Under the pieces are notes generated by a model. The model worked only from the letters and a program-made list of their open reading frames with translations. It was not told the origin of the DNA and searched no databases. Below are positions 8,962 to 17,658 of a DNA stretch of 64,000 nucleotides, piece by piece. The position numbers and the translations under genes were made by a program. Position 1 is the first letter of the stretch. Each line of letters opens with the position of its first letter. Source of the stretch: Burkholderia guangdongensis (GTDB lineage Bacteria > Pseudomonadota > Gammaproteobacteria > Burkholderiales > Burkholderiaceae); assembly GCF_013403875.1 (NCBI RefSeq), contig NZ_JACBNX010000004.1, positions 1 to 64,000 on the forward strand. Reading direction: 5' to 3'.

Positions 8962-9816
8962 ATGTCCGCATCCGACCCCGTCCCGACACCTGTCGATCTT
9001 AACCCGAGCCCTCCGGAGCCGTTTGACGCCGATCGTGCGCGGCGCTTCGGCGGGATCGGCCGGCTGTACGGCCCGGCCGCGCTCGCCGCGTTCGAGCGTG
9101 CGCACGTCGCGGTGATCGGGATCGGCGGCGTCGGCTCGTGGACCGCCGAGGCGCTCGCGCGCAGCGCGGTCGGCACGCTGACGCTGATCGATCTCGACAA
9201 CGTCGCCGAGAGCAACACGAACCGGCAGATCCACGCGCTCGACGGCAACTACGGCAAGGCGAAGGTCGACGCGATGGCCGAGCGGATCGCGCTGATCGAT
9301 CCGGCGTGCCGCGTGCGGCGGGTCGAGGATTTCGCCGAGCCCGAGAACTTCGACGCGCTGCTCGGCGGCGGGTTCGATTACGTGATCGACGCGATCGACA
9401 GCGTGCGCACGAAGGTCGCGCTGATCGCGTGGTGCGTCGCGCGCGGGCAGCCGCTCGTGACCGTCGGCGGCGCGGGCGGCCAGCTCGACCCGACGCGGAT
9501 CCGCATCGACGATCTCGCACTGACGATCCAGGACCCGCTGCTGTCGAAGGTGCGCGCGCAACTGCGCAAGCACCACGGCTTTGCGCGCGGGCCGAAGGCG
9601 CGCTTCAAGGTCGCGGCCGTCTACTCGGACGAGCCGCTGATCTATCCGGAAGTCGCCGCGTGCGACATCGACGACGGCACCGAGCCGTCCGCGGCCGCGG
9701 GTGTCGCGGGGCTGAACTGCGCGGGCTTCGGCTCGAGCGTCTGCGTGACCGCGAGCTTCGGCTTCGCGGCCGCCGCGCATGCGCTGCGCGCGATCGCGGC
9801 GCGTGCGGGAAGCTAG
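8962..9816 (+). CDS. tcdA: tRNA threonylcarbamoyladenosine dehydratase
   Basis: E1-like ATP-dependent enzyme that cyclises N6-threonylcarbamoyladenosine at position 37 of ANN-decoding tRNAs (also called CsdL/YgdL). The 284-residue protein shows RRFGGIGRLYG at 28-37, the nucleotide-binding AVIGIGGVGSW at 50-60, SNTNRQIHAL, then DYVIDAIDSVRTKVAL and a C-terminal YSDEPLIYPE region. It lacks the catalytic cysteine region and partner domains of ThiF or MoeB. The first 25 residues are a nonconserved Pro-rich tail. It is monocistronic, divergent from pdxH and convergent with the thioredoxin gene. Confidence 0.92.
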   Translation: MSASDPVPTPVDLNPSPPEPFDADRARRFGGIGRLYGPAALAAFERAHVAVIGIGGVGSWTAEALARSAVGTLTLIDLDNVAESNTNRQIHALDGNYGKAKVDAMAERIALIDPACRVRRVEDFAEPENFDALLGGGFDYVIDAIDSVRTKVALIAWCVARGQPLVTVGGAGGQLDPTRIRIDDLALTIQDPLLSKVRAQLRKHHGFARGPKARFKVAAVYSDEPLIYPEVAACDIDDGTEPSAAAGVAGLNCAGFGSSVCVTASFGFAAAAHALRAIAARAGS

Positions 9817-9848
9817 CGCGCGCCGGAGGCCCGGGCGCGCCGGAAGCT

Positions 9849-9872
9849 AAAAAAGGCCGGCGGGCGCCGGCC
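9849..9872 (-). terminator. Terminator of the thioredoxin-TPR gene
   Basis: Arms ggccggcg (9855-9862) and cgccggcc (9865-9872) with an adjoining run of six A on the plus strand, which gives a T tract on the minus strand. It sits in the 63-base gap between convergent genes. Confidence 0.75.
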
Positions 9873-9879
9873 TCGTCGA

Positions 9880-10728
9880 TCAGTTGAGCGCCATGCTCAG
9901 CTTGCGCCGCCACGCGGCGACGAGCTCCGGCTGGTAGCTCGCGAGCTCGAACACCGAGATCATCGTCTTGCGGCCGAGATCGTCGCCGAACGCGCGGTCG
10001 CGCTTGACGATCTCGAGCAGCTGCTCGAGCGCGCCGTCGTAATTGCGCCGCGCGATCAGCGCCTGCGCGAGGTCGAAGCGCGCCTGCAGATCGGCGGGAT
10101 CGGCCGCGACGCTCGCCTCGAGCGCGTCGGTCGGCGGCAGGTCGGTCGTCGCGTCGAGCGCTTCGAAGCGGGCGACGATCGCCTGGTAGCGCGGATCGTC
10201 GCCTTGCGTCGTCTGCGGCGACAGCCGCGCGGCCTCGTCGCGCGCCGCGTCGACCGCGTTCTGCGCGAGCAGCAGCTCGATCAGGTCGAGCCGCGCGTCG
10301 TCGTAGCCGGGGTTCAGCGCGAGCGCCGCTTCGAGATGGCTGCGCGCGTCGCCGATGCGCGATTCGGCGAGCGCGGCCTGCGCCGCCTGCCGCTGCGCCT
10401 CCTCGGGCGCCGGCAGCAGCCGGTCGAGGAACGCGCGCAACTGGCCTTCCGGCAGCACGCCGACGAACTGGTCGACCGGACGCCCGTCCGCGAACGCGAT
10501 CACGTGCGGGATGCTGCGCGTCTGGAAGTGGCCGGCGAGCTCCGGGTTTTCGTCGACGTTGACCTTGACGAGCTTCCAGCGGCCTTCGTAATCGTTCTCG
10601 AGCTTTTCGAGCAGCGGGCCGAGCGTCTTGCAGGGGCCGCACCACGGCGCCCAGAAGTCGACCAGCACGGGCGTGTCGAGCGACGCGTCGATCACGTCCT
10701 TCTCGAAGGTGGCAAGGTTGGTGTCCAT
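9880..10728 (-). CDS. Thioredoxin-TPR co-chaperone (YbbN/CnoX-like)
   Basis: A 282-residue protein with an N-terminal thioredoxin domain (about 1-110) and C-terminal TPR-like helices (about 115-280). The domain order matches CnoX/YbbN, a holdase that hands oxidation-damaged proteins to GroEL/DnaK. Unlike E. coli CnoX (SxxC), this protein keeps a complete WCGPC active site at 29-33, so it could also act as a thiol reductase. The TPR-like part includes ARSHLEAALALNPGYDDARL. It is followed by its own terminator. The pirin gene upstream on the same strand ends 51 bases away, so cotranscription is possible. Confidence 0.9.
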   Translation of the reverse strand: MDTNLATFEKDVIDASLDTPVLVDFWAPWCGPCKTLGPLLEKLENDYEGRWKLVKVNVDENPELAGHFQTRSIPHVIAFADGRPVDQFVGVLPEGQLRAFLDRLLPAPEEAQRQAAQAALAESRIGDARSHLEAALALNPGYDDARLDLIELLLAQNAVDAARDEAARLSPQTTQGDDPRYQAIVARFEALDATTDLPPTDALEASVAADPADLQARFDLAQALIARRNYDGALEQLLEIVKRDRAFGDDLGRKTMISVFELASYQPELVAAWRRKLSMALN

Positions 10729-10779
10729 GTCGTTCTCTCGGGTTCGAATGTGCTCAGGATGGGGGCGCCCCCGCGTTTT

Positions 10780-11661
10780 TCAACGCGGCTTGCGCTCGGG
10801 CAGCGGAATCCACTCGGTCTCGCCCGGCACCTGGCCCATCTGCTGCTGCGTCCACGCGGTTTTCGCACGTTCGATCGCCTCGCGGCTGCTCGCGACGAAA
10901 TTCCATTCGATGAAGCGCTCGCCGTCGATCTTGTCGCCGCCGAGCAGCATCGCGCGCGCGCCGGCGTCGCTCGTCAGCGCGACGTCCGCGCCCGGCGCGA
11001 GCACCGCCATCCGCTCGGGCTCGAGCGGCACGCCGTCGATCGACAGCGCGCCGTCGACCAGATAGACCGCGCGTTCCTCGTGCGACGCGTCGAGCACGAT
11101 GCGGCCGCCGGCCTCGAACTCGGCGGCGACGTACAGCGTGCGCGAGAACGTCGAGACGGGCGCGCGCAGCCCGAACGCGTCGCCGGCGATCACGGTCAGC
11201 GCGACGCCGTCGCGCGCGAGCTTCGGCAGCGTGTCGGCCGGATGATGCTCGAACGACGGCGGATCGTTCTCGTGCGCGACCGGCAGCGCGATCCAGGTCT
11301 GGATCCCGTGGATCGTGTGGCCGCTTGCGCGCAGCGCATCCGGCGTGCGCTCCGAGTGGACGATCCCGCGGCCGGCGGTCATCCAGTTCACGTCGCCCGG
11401 CGTGATCGGCTGCACCGAGCCGAGACTGTCGCGGTGCAGGATCGCGCCGTCGAACAGGTACGTGACGGTCGCGAGCCCGATGTGCGGATGCGGGCGCACG
11501 TCGAGGCCGCTGCCGGCCGGCAGCTCGGCCGGCCCCATGTGATCGAAGAAGATGAACGGGCCGACGAGGCGCGCGGCGAGCGCGGGCAGCACGCGCCGCA
11601 CGAGAAGATTGCCGATGTCGTGCACGTGCGGCTTCAGCAGGGCTCGAATGGAGTCGGTCAT
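10780..11661 (-). CDS. Pirin-family bicupin protein
   Basis: A 293-residue bicupin. The N-terminal cupin has the metal ligands of human pirin at nearly identical numbers: His58 and His60 in RPHPHIGLAT, His102 and Glu104 in GRGIVHSERTP. The C-terminal cupin includes AVYLVDGALSIDG, with the Pirin_C tail AMLLGGDKIDGERFIEWNFV. Bacterial pirins have been linked to quercetinase activity and to modulation of pyruvate dehydrogenase; the substrate here is unknown. The start at MTDSIRALL is chosen because the upstream in-frame residues are unconserved. No regulator stands nearby. Confidence 0.9.
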   Translation of the reverse strand: MTDSIRALLKPHVHDIGNLLVRRVLPALAARLVGPFIFFDHMGPAELPAGSGLDVRPHPHIGLATVTYLFDGAILHRDSLGSVQPITPGDVNWMTAGRGIVHSERTPDALRASGHTIHGIQTWIALPVAHENDPPSFEHHPADTLPKLARDGVALTVIAGDAFGLRAPVSTFSRTLYVAAEFEAGGRIVLDASHEERAVYLVDGALSIDGVPLEPERMAVLAPGADVALTSDAGARAMLLGGDKIDGERFIEWNFVASSREAIERAKTAWTQQQMGQVPGETEWIPLPERKPR

Positions 11662-11856
11662 GGCGGGAACCTGTGGTGGCGACGGGGATGCGGCCCATTG
11701 TACCGGCACCGGCCGCCGCTGGTCGCCGCCGGTCGTCGCCGGTCACTGCGTCGCGGCCGCACGAACCGTTTCCATGCGCGCCGCGCGGGTTTCTGAAGCG
11801 TTCACCGAATCCCGGTAGACTGACCCGTTTCACGCCTGCGCACCGAGGAGACGACG

Positions 11857-12780
11857 ATGATGGCCCCGAAGGATCTGCTGCTCGCACTCGTGGTGATTCT
11901 GGCCTGGGGCGTGAACTTCGTCGTGATCAAGGTCGGGCTGCACGGGATGCCGCCGATGCTGCTCGGCGCGCTGCGCTTCGTGTTCGCGGCGGTGCCGGCG
12001 GTGTTCTTCGTGCCGCGCCCGAAGATCTCGTGGCGGCTCCTGCTGCTGTACGGCGCGACGATCCAGCTCGGCCAGTTCGCGTTCCTGTTCACCGCGATGG
12101 CGGTCGGGATGCCGGCCGGGCTCGCATCGCTCGTGCTGCAGTCGCAGGCGTTCTTCACGCTCGTGTTCGCGACGCTGTTCCTCGGCGAGCGGATGCGCGC
12201 GCAGAACCTCGTCGGCCTCGCGATCGCGGCGGCCGGGCTCGCGGTGATCGCGACGGACGGCGGGCACGCGATGACGCTCGCGGGCTTCGCGCTGACGATC
12301 TGCGCGGCCGCGATGTGGGCGCTCGGCAACATCGTGACGAAGAAGCTCGGGCAGGCCGAGCTCGTATCGGTGATCGTGTGGGCGAGCCTCGTGCCGCCCG
12401 TGCCGTTCCTGCTGCTGTCGCTCGGGTTCGAGGGGCCGCGGCAGATCGTCGCCGCGCTCGGCTCGTTGACGCTGTCGTCGGTGTTCGCGGTCGCGTATCT
12501 CGCGTTCGTCGCGACGCTGCTCGGCTATGGGCTGTGGAGCCGGCTGCTGTCGCGCTATCCGGCCGCGCAGGTCGCGCAGCTCTCGCTGCTCGTGCCGATC
12601 GTCGGGCTCGCGTCGTCGTCGCTGCTGCTCGGCGAAGCGCTGACGCGCGCGCAACTCGCCGGCGCGGCGCTCGTGATGGGCGGGCTCGGGTTCAACGTGT
12701 TCGGCGGCAAGCTGCTGCGGCGCCGCGTCACGCCATCCGGTTCTTCGCGAGCGGCGGATTCGCGGCGAAATAGCGCTTGA
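11857..12780 (+). CDS. EamA-family (DMT) exporter
   Basis: A 307-residue inner-membrane protein with ten predicted hydrophobic segments in two EamA repeats. The first starts LLALVVILAWGVNFVVIKVG, the second around MWALGNIVTKKLG. The sequence resembles E. coli EamA/YdeD, an exporter of O-acetylserine and cysteine, but substrates of this superfamily cannot be read reliably from sequence. The ribosome site is gaggag, seven bases before the first ATG; a second ATG follows immediately. A TAGACT -10-like box lies about 35 bases upstream. Its last 53 bases overlap the convergent amiC gene, and its C-terminal tail is basic. Confidence 0.88.
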   Translation: MMAPKDLLLALVVILAWGVNFVVIKVGLHGMPPMLLGALRFVFAAVPAVFFVPRPKISWRLLLLYGATIQLGQFAFLFTAMAVGMPAGLASLVLQSQAFFTLVFATLFLGERMRAQNLVGLAIAAAGLAVIATDGGHAMTLAGFALTICAAAMWALGNIVTKKLGQAELVSVIVWASLVPPVPFLLLSLGFEGPRQIVAALGSLTLSSVFAVAYLAFVATLLGYGLWSRLLSRYPAAQVAQLSLLVPIVGLASSSLLLGEALTRAQLAGAALVMGGLGFNVFGGKLLRRRVTPSGSSRAADSRRNSA

Positions 12781-14290
12781 TCCCGCGGAAGATCGCGTCG
12801 GCCATCTGGTCGCGATAGCTTTCGTCGTTGAGCTTCGCTTCCTCTTCCGGATTGCTGATGAACGCGGTCTCGACGAGGATCGACGGAATGTCCGGCGCCT
12901 TCAGCACCGCGAACCCGGCCTGCTCGACCGAGCCCTTGTGCAGCTTGTTGATCGTGCCGACCTCTTTCAGCACGTAGCCGCCGTAGCGCAGCGAATCGCG
13001 GATCTGCGCGGTCGTCGACATGTCGAACAGCGCGCGGTTCACGGTCGCGTCCTGCGTCTTGACGTTGATCCCGCCGATCAGATCCGACGAGTTCTCCTTG
13101 TTCGCCATCCAGCGCGCGGCCGCGCTCGACGCGCCGTGCTCCGACAGCGCGAACACCGACGAGCCGCGCGCGGCCGGCGTCGTGAACGCGTCCGCGTGGA
13201 TCGACACGAACAGATCCGCGCCGACGCGCCGCGCCTTCTGCACGCGCACGTTCAGCGGCACGAAGAAGTCCGCGTCGCGCGTCATCATCGCGCGCATGTT
13301 CGGCGCCGCGTCGATCTTCGCGCGCAGCCGCTTCGCGATGTCGAGCGCGACGTGCTTCTCGTACGTGCCGCCGCCGCCGATCGCGCCCGGATCCTCGCCG
13401 CCGTGGCCCGGATCGACCGCGACCGTCAACAGGCGCACGGTGCCGCCCTTGCCGGACTTCGGCGCGGTGAACGCGTACGCGTCGCTGCTGTCGCTGGCGT
13501 CGCCGCCGTCGTCCTTGCCGCCGTCGTTGTTGTTCGCGACGGCGGGGGGCGGCTTGACCGACGGCTTGACCGATGGCTTCGCGGGCGCCGCGGGCGCGCC
13601 GCCTGCCGCGGGCGGCGTGCGCGGCGCGGGCGTGTTCTGCGCGAAGCGCTGGAAGAACGCGTCGCTGCCGTCTGCGCCGGACGGCGGCGCGGCCGGGCCG
13701 TTGAGCGCGGTCGGCGGCTGAACCTGTTGCTGCGCGCGCGTGGCATCGTTGAGCTGCTGCTCCTTGCGCTCGGTCTGCGCGATCAGGTCGGTCAGCGGAT
13801 CGGGCGCGACGGCCGGATACAGGTCGAACACGAGCCGGTAGCGGTAGGTGCCGACGGGCGGCAGCGTGAACACCTGCGGCTTCACCGAGCCCTTCAGGTC
13901 GAACACCATCCGCACGACGTGCGGCTGATACTGGCCGACGCGCACCGAGCGGATCTGCGGATCGTTCGGCGCGATCTTCGACACCAGATCGCGCAGCGCC
14001 TCGTCGAGATCGAGGCCGGTGAGGTCGACGACGAGGCGGTCGGGCGCCTGCAGCAGTTGCTGGCTGTTCTGCAGCGGCTGGTCGGATTCGATCGTGACGC
14101 GCGTGTAATCGCGCGCGGGCCACACGCGCACGCCGAGCACCGAGCTCGCATGCGCGAGCCGCGGCGCGACGAGGCCGAGCACCAGCGTCGACGCGCCCGC
14201 GCACAGGATCTGGCGGCGGCGCCAGTTGTGCGTCGCGGTGGCCGCCGATTCGATCGAGCGGAACGGTTTGATCAACATCTTTCGAGACAT
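12728..14290 (-). CDS. amiC: N-acetylmuramoyl-L-alanine amidase, Tat-exported
   Basis: Periplasmic zinc amidase that cleaves the stem peptide from muramic acid to separate daughter cells. The 520-residue protein begins with a twin-arginine signal (NWRRRQILCAGASTLVLGLV, ending about LAHA at 48), then an AMIN domain (about 55-165), a Pro/Ala/Ser-rich linker and the Amidase_3 domain. Zinc and catalytic residues are seen in AVDPGHGGEDPGA (about 290-302), TYEKHVALDIAKRL, SIHADAF (about 362) and ETAFISN (about 472). Two starts are possible, MSRKM or the MLIKPF four codons later; both overlap the end of tsaE. It converges on eamA with a 53-base overlap. Confidence 0.95.
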   Translation of the reverse strand: MSRKMLIKPFRSIESAATATHNWRRRQILCAGASTLVLGLVAPRLAHASSVLGVRVWPARDYTRVTIESDQPLQNSQQLLQAPDRLVVDLTGLDLDEALRDLVSKIAPNDPQIRSVRVGQYQPHVVRMVFDLKGSVKPQVFTLPPVGTYRYRLVFDLYPAVAPDPLTDLIAQTERKEQQLNDATRAQQQVQPPTALNGPAAPPSGADGSDAFFQRFAQNTPAPRTPPAAGGAPAAPAKPSVKPSVKPPPAVANNNDGGKDDGGDASDSSDAYAFTAPKSGKGGTVRLLTVAVDPGHGGEDPGAIGGGGTYEKHVALDIAKRLRAKIDAAPNMRAMMTRDADFFVPLNVRVQKARRVGADLFVSIHADAFTTPAARGSSVFALSEHGASSAAARWMANKENSSDLIGGINVKTQDATVNRALFDMSTTAQIRDSLRYGGYVLKEVGTINKLHKGSVEQAGFAVLKAPDIPSILVETAFISNPEEEAKLNDESYRDQMADAIFRGIKRYFAANPPLAKNRMA

Positions 14291-14826
14291 GCCTTTCCTG
14301 AAACGCTGTATGCCCGTGCGGTGAGGGCGCGGCCGTCGCCGTCCACGTCGAGCGATAACACGAGATCCGGGACGCCGAGCAGCGTGCCCGCCTGTTGCGG
14401 CCATTCGACGAGGCAGATCGCGCTGGAATTGAAATATTCGCGAAAGCCGGCGTCTGACCATTCGGCCGGATCGTTGAATCGATACAGATCGAAGTGATAG
14501 ACCTCGAGTTCCCCGTCGTCGCGTTCGAGCGCGTACGGTTCGACGAGCGTGTAGGTCGGGCTGCGCACGCGGCCGCGATGGCCGAGGCCGCGCAGGATCG
14601 CGCGCACGACGGTGGTCTTGCCCGCGCCGAGGTCGCCGACGAGCTGGATCTGCAACCCGTCGAACGCGTGCGCGTGAAGGAGCGCGCCGCGCGTCGCGTC
14701 GAGCGCCTGCGCGAAGCGTGCGCCGAACGCGTGGGTCGCCGCCTCGTCGGGCAGCGCGATCGTGCGCTCCGCGAGCGCCGCGGGCAGCGCGGGCGTTTGA
14801 GGCAGGTGGCTGGGCGTGGCTGGCAT
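14272..14826 (-). CDS. tsaE: tRNA t6A ATPase TsaE
   Basis: ATPase subunit that, with TsaB, TsaC and TsaD, makes the threonylcarbamoyladenosine modification of tRNA. The 184-residue protein has a Walker A motif GDLGAGKTT at 64-72, then GRVRSPTYTLVEPY and YHFDLYRFNDPAEW, the family signature. The C-terminal half covers LVEWPQQAG. Its stop overlaps the start of amiC, the same pairing seen in E. coli and many relatives. It is divergent from queG with only 17 bases between the two ATGs, so each promoter must extend into the other gene. Confidence 0.95.
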   Translation of the reverse strand: MPATPSHLPQTPALPAALAERTIALPDEAATHAFGARFAQALDATRGALLHAHAFDGLQIQLVGDLGAGKTTVVRAILRGLGHRGRVRSPTYTLVEPYALERDDGELEVYHFDLYRFNDPAEWSDAGFREYFNSSAICLVEWPQQAGTLLGVPDLVLSLDVDGDGRALTARAYSVSGKACLERC

Positions 14827-14831
14827 TCTCG

Positions 14832-14837
14832 TAAAAT
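14832..14837 (+). promoter_or_regulatory. -10 box of queG six bases before the ATG
   Basis: taaaat at 14832-14837 with queG ATG at 14844. If used, transcription would begin at or next to the start codon. No Shine-Dalgarno sequence is present between the box and the ATG, and no good -35 is seen. Confidence 0.5.
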
Positions 14838-14843
14838 AGTGCG

Positions 14844-16136
14844 ATGAACCGATTACCGGAACGCGCCGCACCCGACACATCTTCGTCACATGACGAGGCG
14901 GTGTCGCCGCGCGTCCTCGACGAGACGGCGCTCGTCGCGCTCGCCGCACGCATCAGGGCATGGGGGCGCGAACTGGGTTTCGGGGCGATCGGCATCAGCG
15001 ATACCGATCTCTCGGATGCCGAAGCGGGGCTCGCCGCCTGGCTCGAAGCCGGTTGCCACGGCGAAATGGATTATATGGCCAAACATGGGATGAAACGCGC
15101 GCGGCCGGCCGAACTTGTGGCCGGTACGCGACGCGTGATCTCCGCGCGGCTCGCGTATCTGCCGCGCGACACGCTCGCCGTGGACGCTCTCCCGGATGTA
15201 CGTGCCGATGCCCGCACCGACGTCGCGACGGCCGCCGCCCAGACGGCCGCTGCCGTGCCGGCCGATCCCGCGCCGCGCGATTGGCGCGCACGCGAACTCG
15301 CGCGGCTCGACGATCCGCAGGCCGCGGTCGTGTCGATCTACGCGCGCGGCCGCGACTATCACAAGGTGCTGCGCAACCGCCTGCAGACGCTCGCCGAGCG
15401 CATCGAGCGCGAGATCGGCGGGTTCGGCTACCGCGTGTTCACCGATTCGGCGCCGGTGCTCGAGGTCGAGCTCGCGCAGAAGGCCGGTATCGGCTGGCGC
15501 GGCAAGCACACGCTGGTGCTGCAGCGCGACGCGGGCTCGCTGTTCTTCCTTGGTGAAATCTACGTCGATATACCGCTGCCGACCGATGCGCACACGTCGC
15601 CCGACACGGCGCCGCAGACGCCGGGCGCGCACTGCGGCAGCTGCACGCGCTGCATCGCCGCGTGCCCGACCGGCGCGATCGTCGCGCCGTATCGCGTCGA
15701 TGCGCGGCGCTGCATCTCGTATCTGACGATCGAGCTGAAGGGCAGCATTCCGGAGGATCTGAGGCCGCTGATCGGCAACCGCGTGTACGGTTGCGACGAC
15801 TGCCAGCTCGTCTGCCCGTGGAACAAGTTCGCGCAGGCCGCGCCCGTCGCCGATTTCGACGTGCGGCACGGGCTCGACCGCGCGACGCTCGTCGAGCTGT
15901 TCGGCTGGAGCGCCGCCGAGTTCGACGAGCGGATGCAGGGCAGCGCGATCCGCCGCATCGGCTACGCGTGCTGGCTGCGCAATCTCGCGGTCGGGCTCGG
16001 CAACGCGCTGCGCGCGCCGCGCGAGCGGCTGTCGCCGGCTGCGCGCGACGCGATCGTCGCCGCGCTGCGCGCGCGCGCCGCCGACGCGTCGCCGCTCGTG
16101 CGCGAGCACGTCGAGTGGGCGCTGCGCGCCGCGTGA
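14844..16136 (+). CDS. queG: Epoxyqueuosine reductase
   Basis: Cobalamin- and Fe-S-dependent enzyme that reduces epoxyqueuosine to queuosine at the wobble base of GUN tRNAs. The 430-residue protein has the N-terminal QueG domain (WGRELGFGAIGISDTDL, later EMDYMAKHGMKRARP), a DSAPVLEVELAQKAGIGWRG block, and two 4Fe-4S clusters: CGSCTRCIAACPTGAI (about 263-278) and CDDCQLVCPWN (about 317-327). A C-terminal HEAT-like helical part follows. An Ala/Asp-rich insertion at about 115-145 is unusual. It is transcribed alone, away from tsaE, probably from a promoter lying just before the ATG. Confidence 0.96.
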   Translation: MNRLPERAAPDTSSSHDEAVSPRVLDETALVALAARIRAWGRELGFGAIGISDTDLSDAEAGLAAWLEAGCHGEMDYMAKHGMKRARPAELVAGTRRVISARLAYLPRDTLAVDALPDVRADARTDVATAAAQTAAAVPADPAPRDWRARELARLDDPQAAVVSIYARGRDYHKVLRNRLQTLAERIEREIGGFGYRVFTDSAPVLEVELAQKAGIGWRGKHTLVLQRDAGSLFFLGEIYVDIPLPTDAHTSPDTAPQTPGAHCGSCTRCIAACPTGAIVAPYRVDARRCISYLTIELKGSIPEDLRPLIGNRVYGCDDCQLVCPWNKFAQAAPVADFDVRHGLDRATLVELFGWSAAEFDERMQGSAIRRIGYACWLRNLAVGLGNALRAPRERLSPAARDAIVAALRARAADASPLVREHVEWALRAA

Positions 16137-16193
16137 GCACGGCGTAAACTGACGTTTGGGTATGACGTTCCGGTTCGTCTTGAGGAGACAACG

Positions 16194-16664
16194 ATGTTCG
16201 ATGCAGTGATCGACGCGCCGTTCGGCAAGATCGGCATTCGCACGGATGCGTCGGTGGTGCGGGAGATCGTCTATCTGCCCGATTCGGTGAAGAGCATCGC
16301 GCCGGCCTCGCCGCTCGCGAAGCGCACCGCGCAGCAGATCGAGCGCTATTTCGAGCGCGCGTCCGCGACGTTCGACCTGCCGCTCGCCGACGTCGGCACC
16401 GCGTTCCAGCATCGCGTGTGGGATGCGATCAGCGCGATTCCGCCCGGCGTCGTGCTGACCTACGGCCAGCTCGCGAAGCAGATCGGCAGCGCGCCGCGCG
16501 CGGTCGGCCAGGCGTGCGGCGCGAACTATTTTCCGCTCGTGATTCCGTGCCATCGCGTCGTCGCGTCGGGCGGGATCGGCGGCTTCGCGAATCACGACGG
16601 CGACGGCTACTTCGTGAAGGTCAAGCGCTGGCTGCTCGCGCACGAGGGCGTGCCGTACCAATGA
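16194..16664 (+). CDS. ogt: Methylated-DNA-protein cysteine methyltransferase
   Basis: Suicide repair protein that takes alkyl groups from O6-alkylguanine in DNA. The 156-residue product has the N-terminal Ogt-like region, the helix-turn-helix GVVLTYGQLAKQIGSAPRAVG, and the active site IPCHRVVASGGIGGFANH with acceptor Cys near residue 118. The ribosome site gaggag lies before the ATG. Its TGA overlaps the ATG of xerD (ATGA), so the two genes are translationally coupled, giving a DNA-maintenance pair. Confidence 0.95.
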   Translation: MFDAVIDAPFGKIGIRTDASVVREIVYLPDSVKSIAPASPLAKRTAQQIERYFERASATFDLPLADVGTAFQHRVWDAISAIPPGVVLTYGQLAKQIGSAPRAVGQACGANYFPLVIPCHRVVASGGIGGFANHDGDGYFVKVKRWLLAHEGVPYQ

Positions 16665-17608
16665 GCGAGCCGTTGCTTTCAGAGGAAGACCGCGACGCGC
16701 TCGACGCGTCGCCCGCGTTCGTCGCGAGCCGCGCGTCGATCGACGCGTTCTGCGATGCGATGTGGCTCGAGCACGGGCTCGCGCGCAACACGCTCGACGC
16801 GTACCGGCGCGATCTGGCGCTGTTTTCTCAGTGGCTCGCGCGCACGCACGACACGGCGCTCGACGCCGTCACGCAGACGATGGTCGAGCGCTACATCGCG
16901 GCGCGCAGCGACGGCAAGGCGACGTCGTCGAACCGGCGCCTGTCGGTGTTCCGCCGCTACTACGGCTGGGCGATACGCGAGCATCGCGCGGCCGCCGATC
17001 CGACGCTGCGCGTGGTGTCGGCGAAGCAGGCGGCGCGCTTTCCGTCGACGCTGTCCGAAGCCCAGGTCGACGCGCTGCTCGGCGCGCCCGACGTCGATAC
17101 GCCGCTCGGGCTGCGTGACCGCACGATGCTCGAGCTGATGTACGCGAGCGGGCTGCGCGTGAGCGAGCTCGTCACGCTGAAGACGGTCGAGGTCGGCCTG
17201 AACGACGGCGTCGTGCGCGTGATGGGGAAGGGCTCGAAGGAGCGGCTCGTGCCGTTCGGCGAGGTCGCCGCCGACTGGATCACGCGCTATCTGCGCGACG
17301 CGCGGCCCGCGCTGCTCGGTGCGCGCGCGGCCGACGCGCTGTTCGTCACCGGCCGTGGCGACGGGATGACGCGCCAGCAGTTCTGGAACATCATCAAGCG
17401 CCACGCGCAGGCGGCCGACGTGCGCACGCACCTGTCGCCGCACACGCTGCGCCACGCGTTCGCGACGCATCTGCTGAACCACGGCGCCGATCTGCGCGTC
17501 GTGCAGCTGCTGCTCGGGCACAGCGACATCTCGACGACGCAGATCTACACGCACGTCGCGCGCGAGCGGCTGAGGACGCTGCATGCGAAGCACCATCCCC
17601 GCGCATAG
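16661..17608 (+). CDS. xerD: Site-specific tyrosine recombinase XerD
   Basis: With XerC resolves chromosome dimers at dif during division. The 315-residue protein has an N-terminal core-binding domain (about 20-110, with MWLEHGLARNTLDAYRRDL) and a catalytic domain carrying the Arg of SGLRVSEL (about 163), Lys in MGKGSKERLVPF, His/Arg of HTLRHAFATH, His of LLGHSDISTTQIYTH and the nucleophile Tyr in the same block. The start overlaps the ogt stop. The sequence is of the XerD type and housekeeping in context, not an integrase of a mobile element; no flanking att-like repeats were noticed. Confidence 0.95.
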   Translation: MSEPLLSEEDRDALDASPAFVASRASIDAFCDAMWLEHGLARNTLDAYRRDLALFSQWLARTHDTALDAVTQTMVERYIAARSDGKATSSNRRLSVFRRYYGWAIREHRAAADPTLRVVSAKQAARFPSTLSEAQVDALLGAPDVDTPLGLRDRTMLELMYASGLRVSELVTLKTVEVGLNDGVVRVMGKGSKERLVPFGEVAADWITRYLRDARPALLGARAADALFVTGRGDGMTRQQFWNIIKRHAQAADVRTHLSPHTLRHAFATHLLNHGADLRVVQLLLGHSDISTTQIYTHVARERLRTLHAKHHPRA

Positions 17609-17645
17609 CGCGACGATGCGCGCGCGGTTTCGGCGCGTTCGCCGT

Positions 17646-17651
17646 TAAAAT
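17646..17651 (+). promoter_or_regulatory. -10 box of the ybaK-like gene
   Basis: taaaat seven bases before the ATG at 17659, with no Shine-Dalgarno between. It suggests a leaderless transcript. Confidence 0.45.
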
Positions 17652-17658
17652 CCCGCCC

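Noticed and set aside
16661-17608. Integrase of a genomic island.
   Set aside because: The recombinase has XerD sequence features and sits in an operon with ogt among housekeeping genes; no tRNA, direct repeats or cargo were found.
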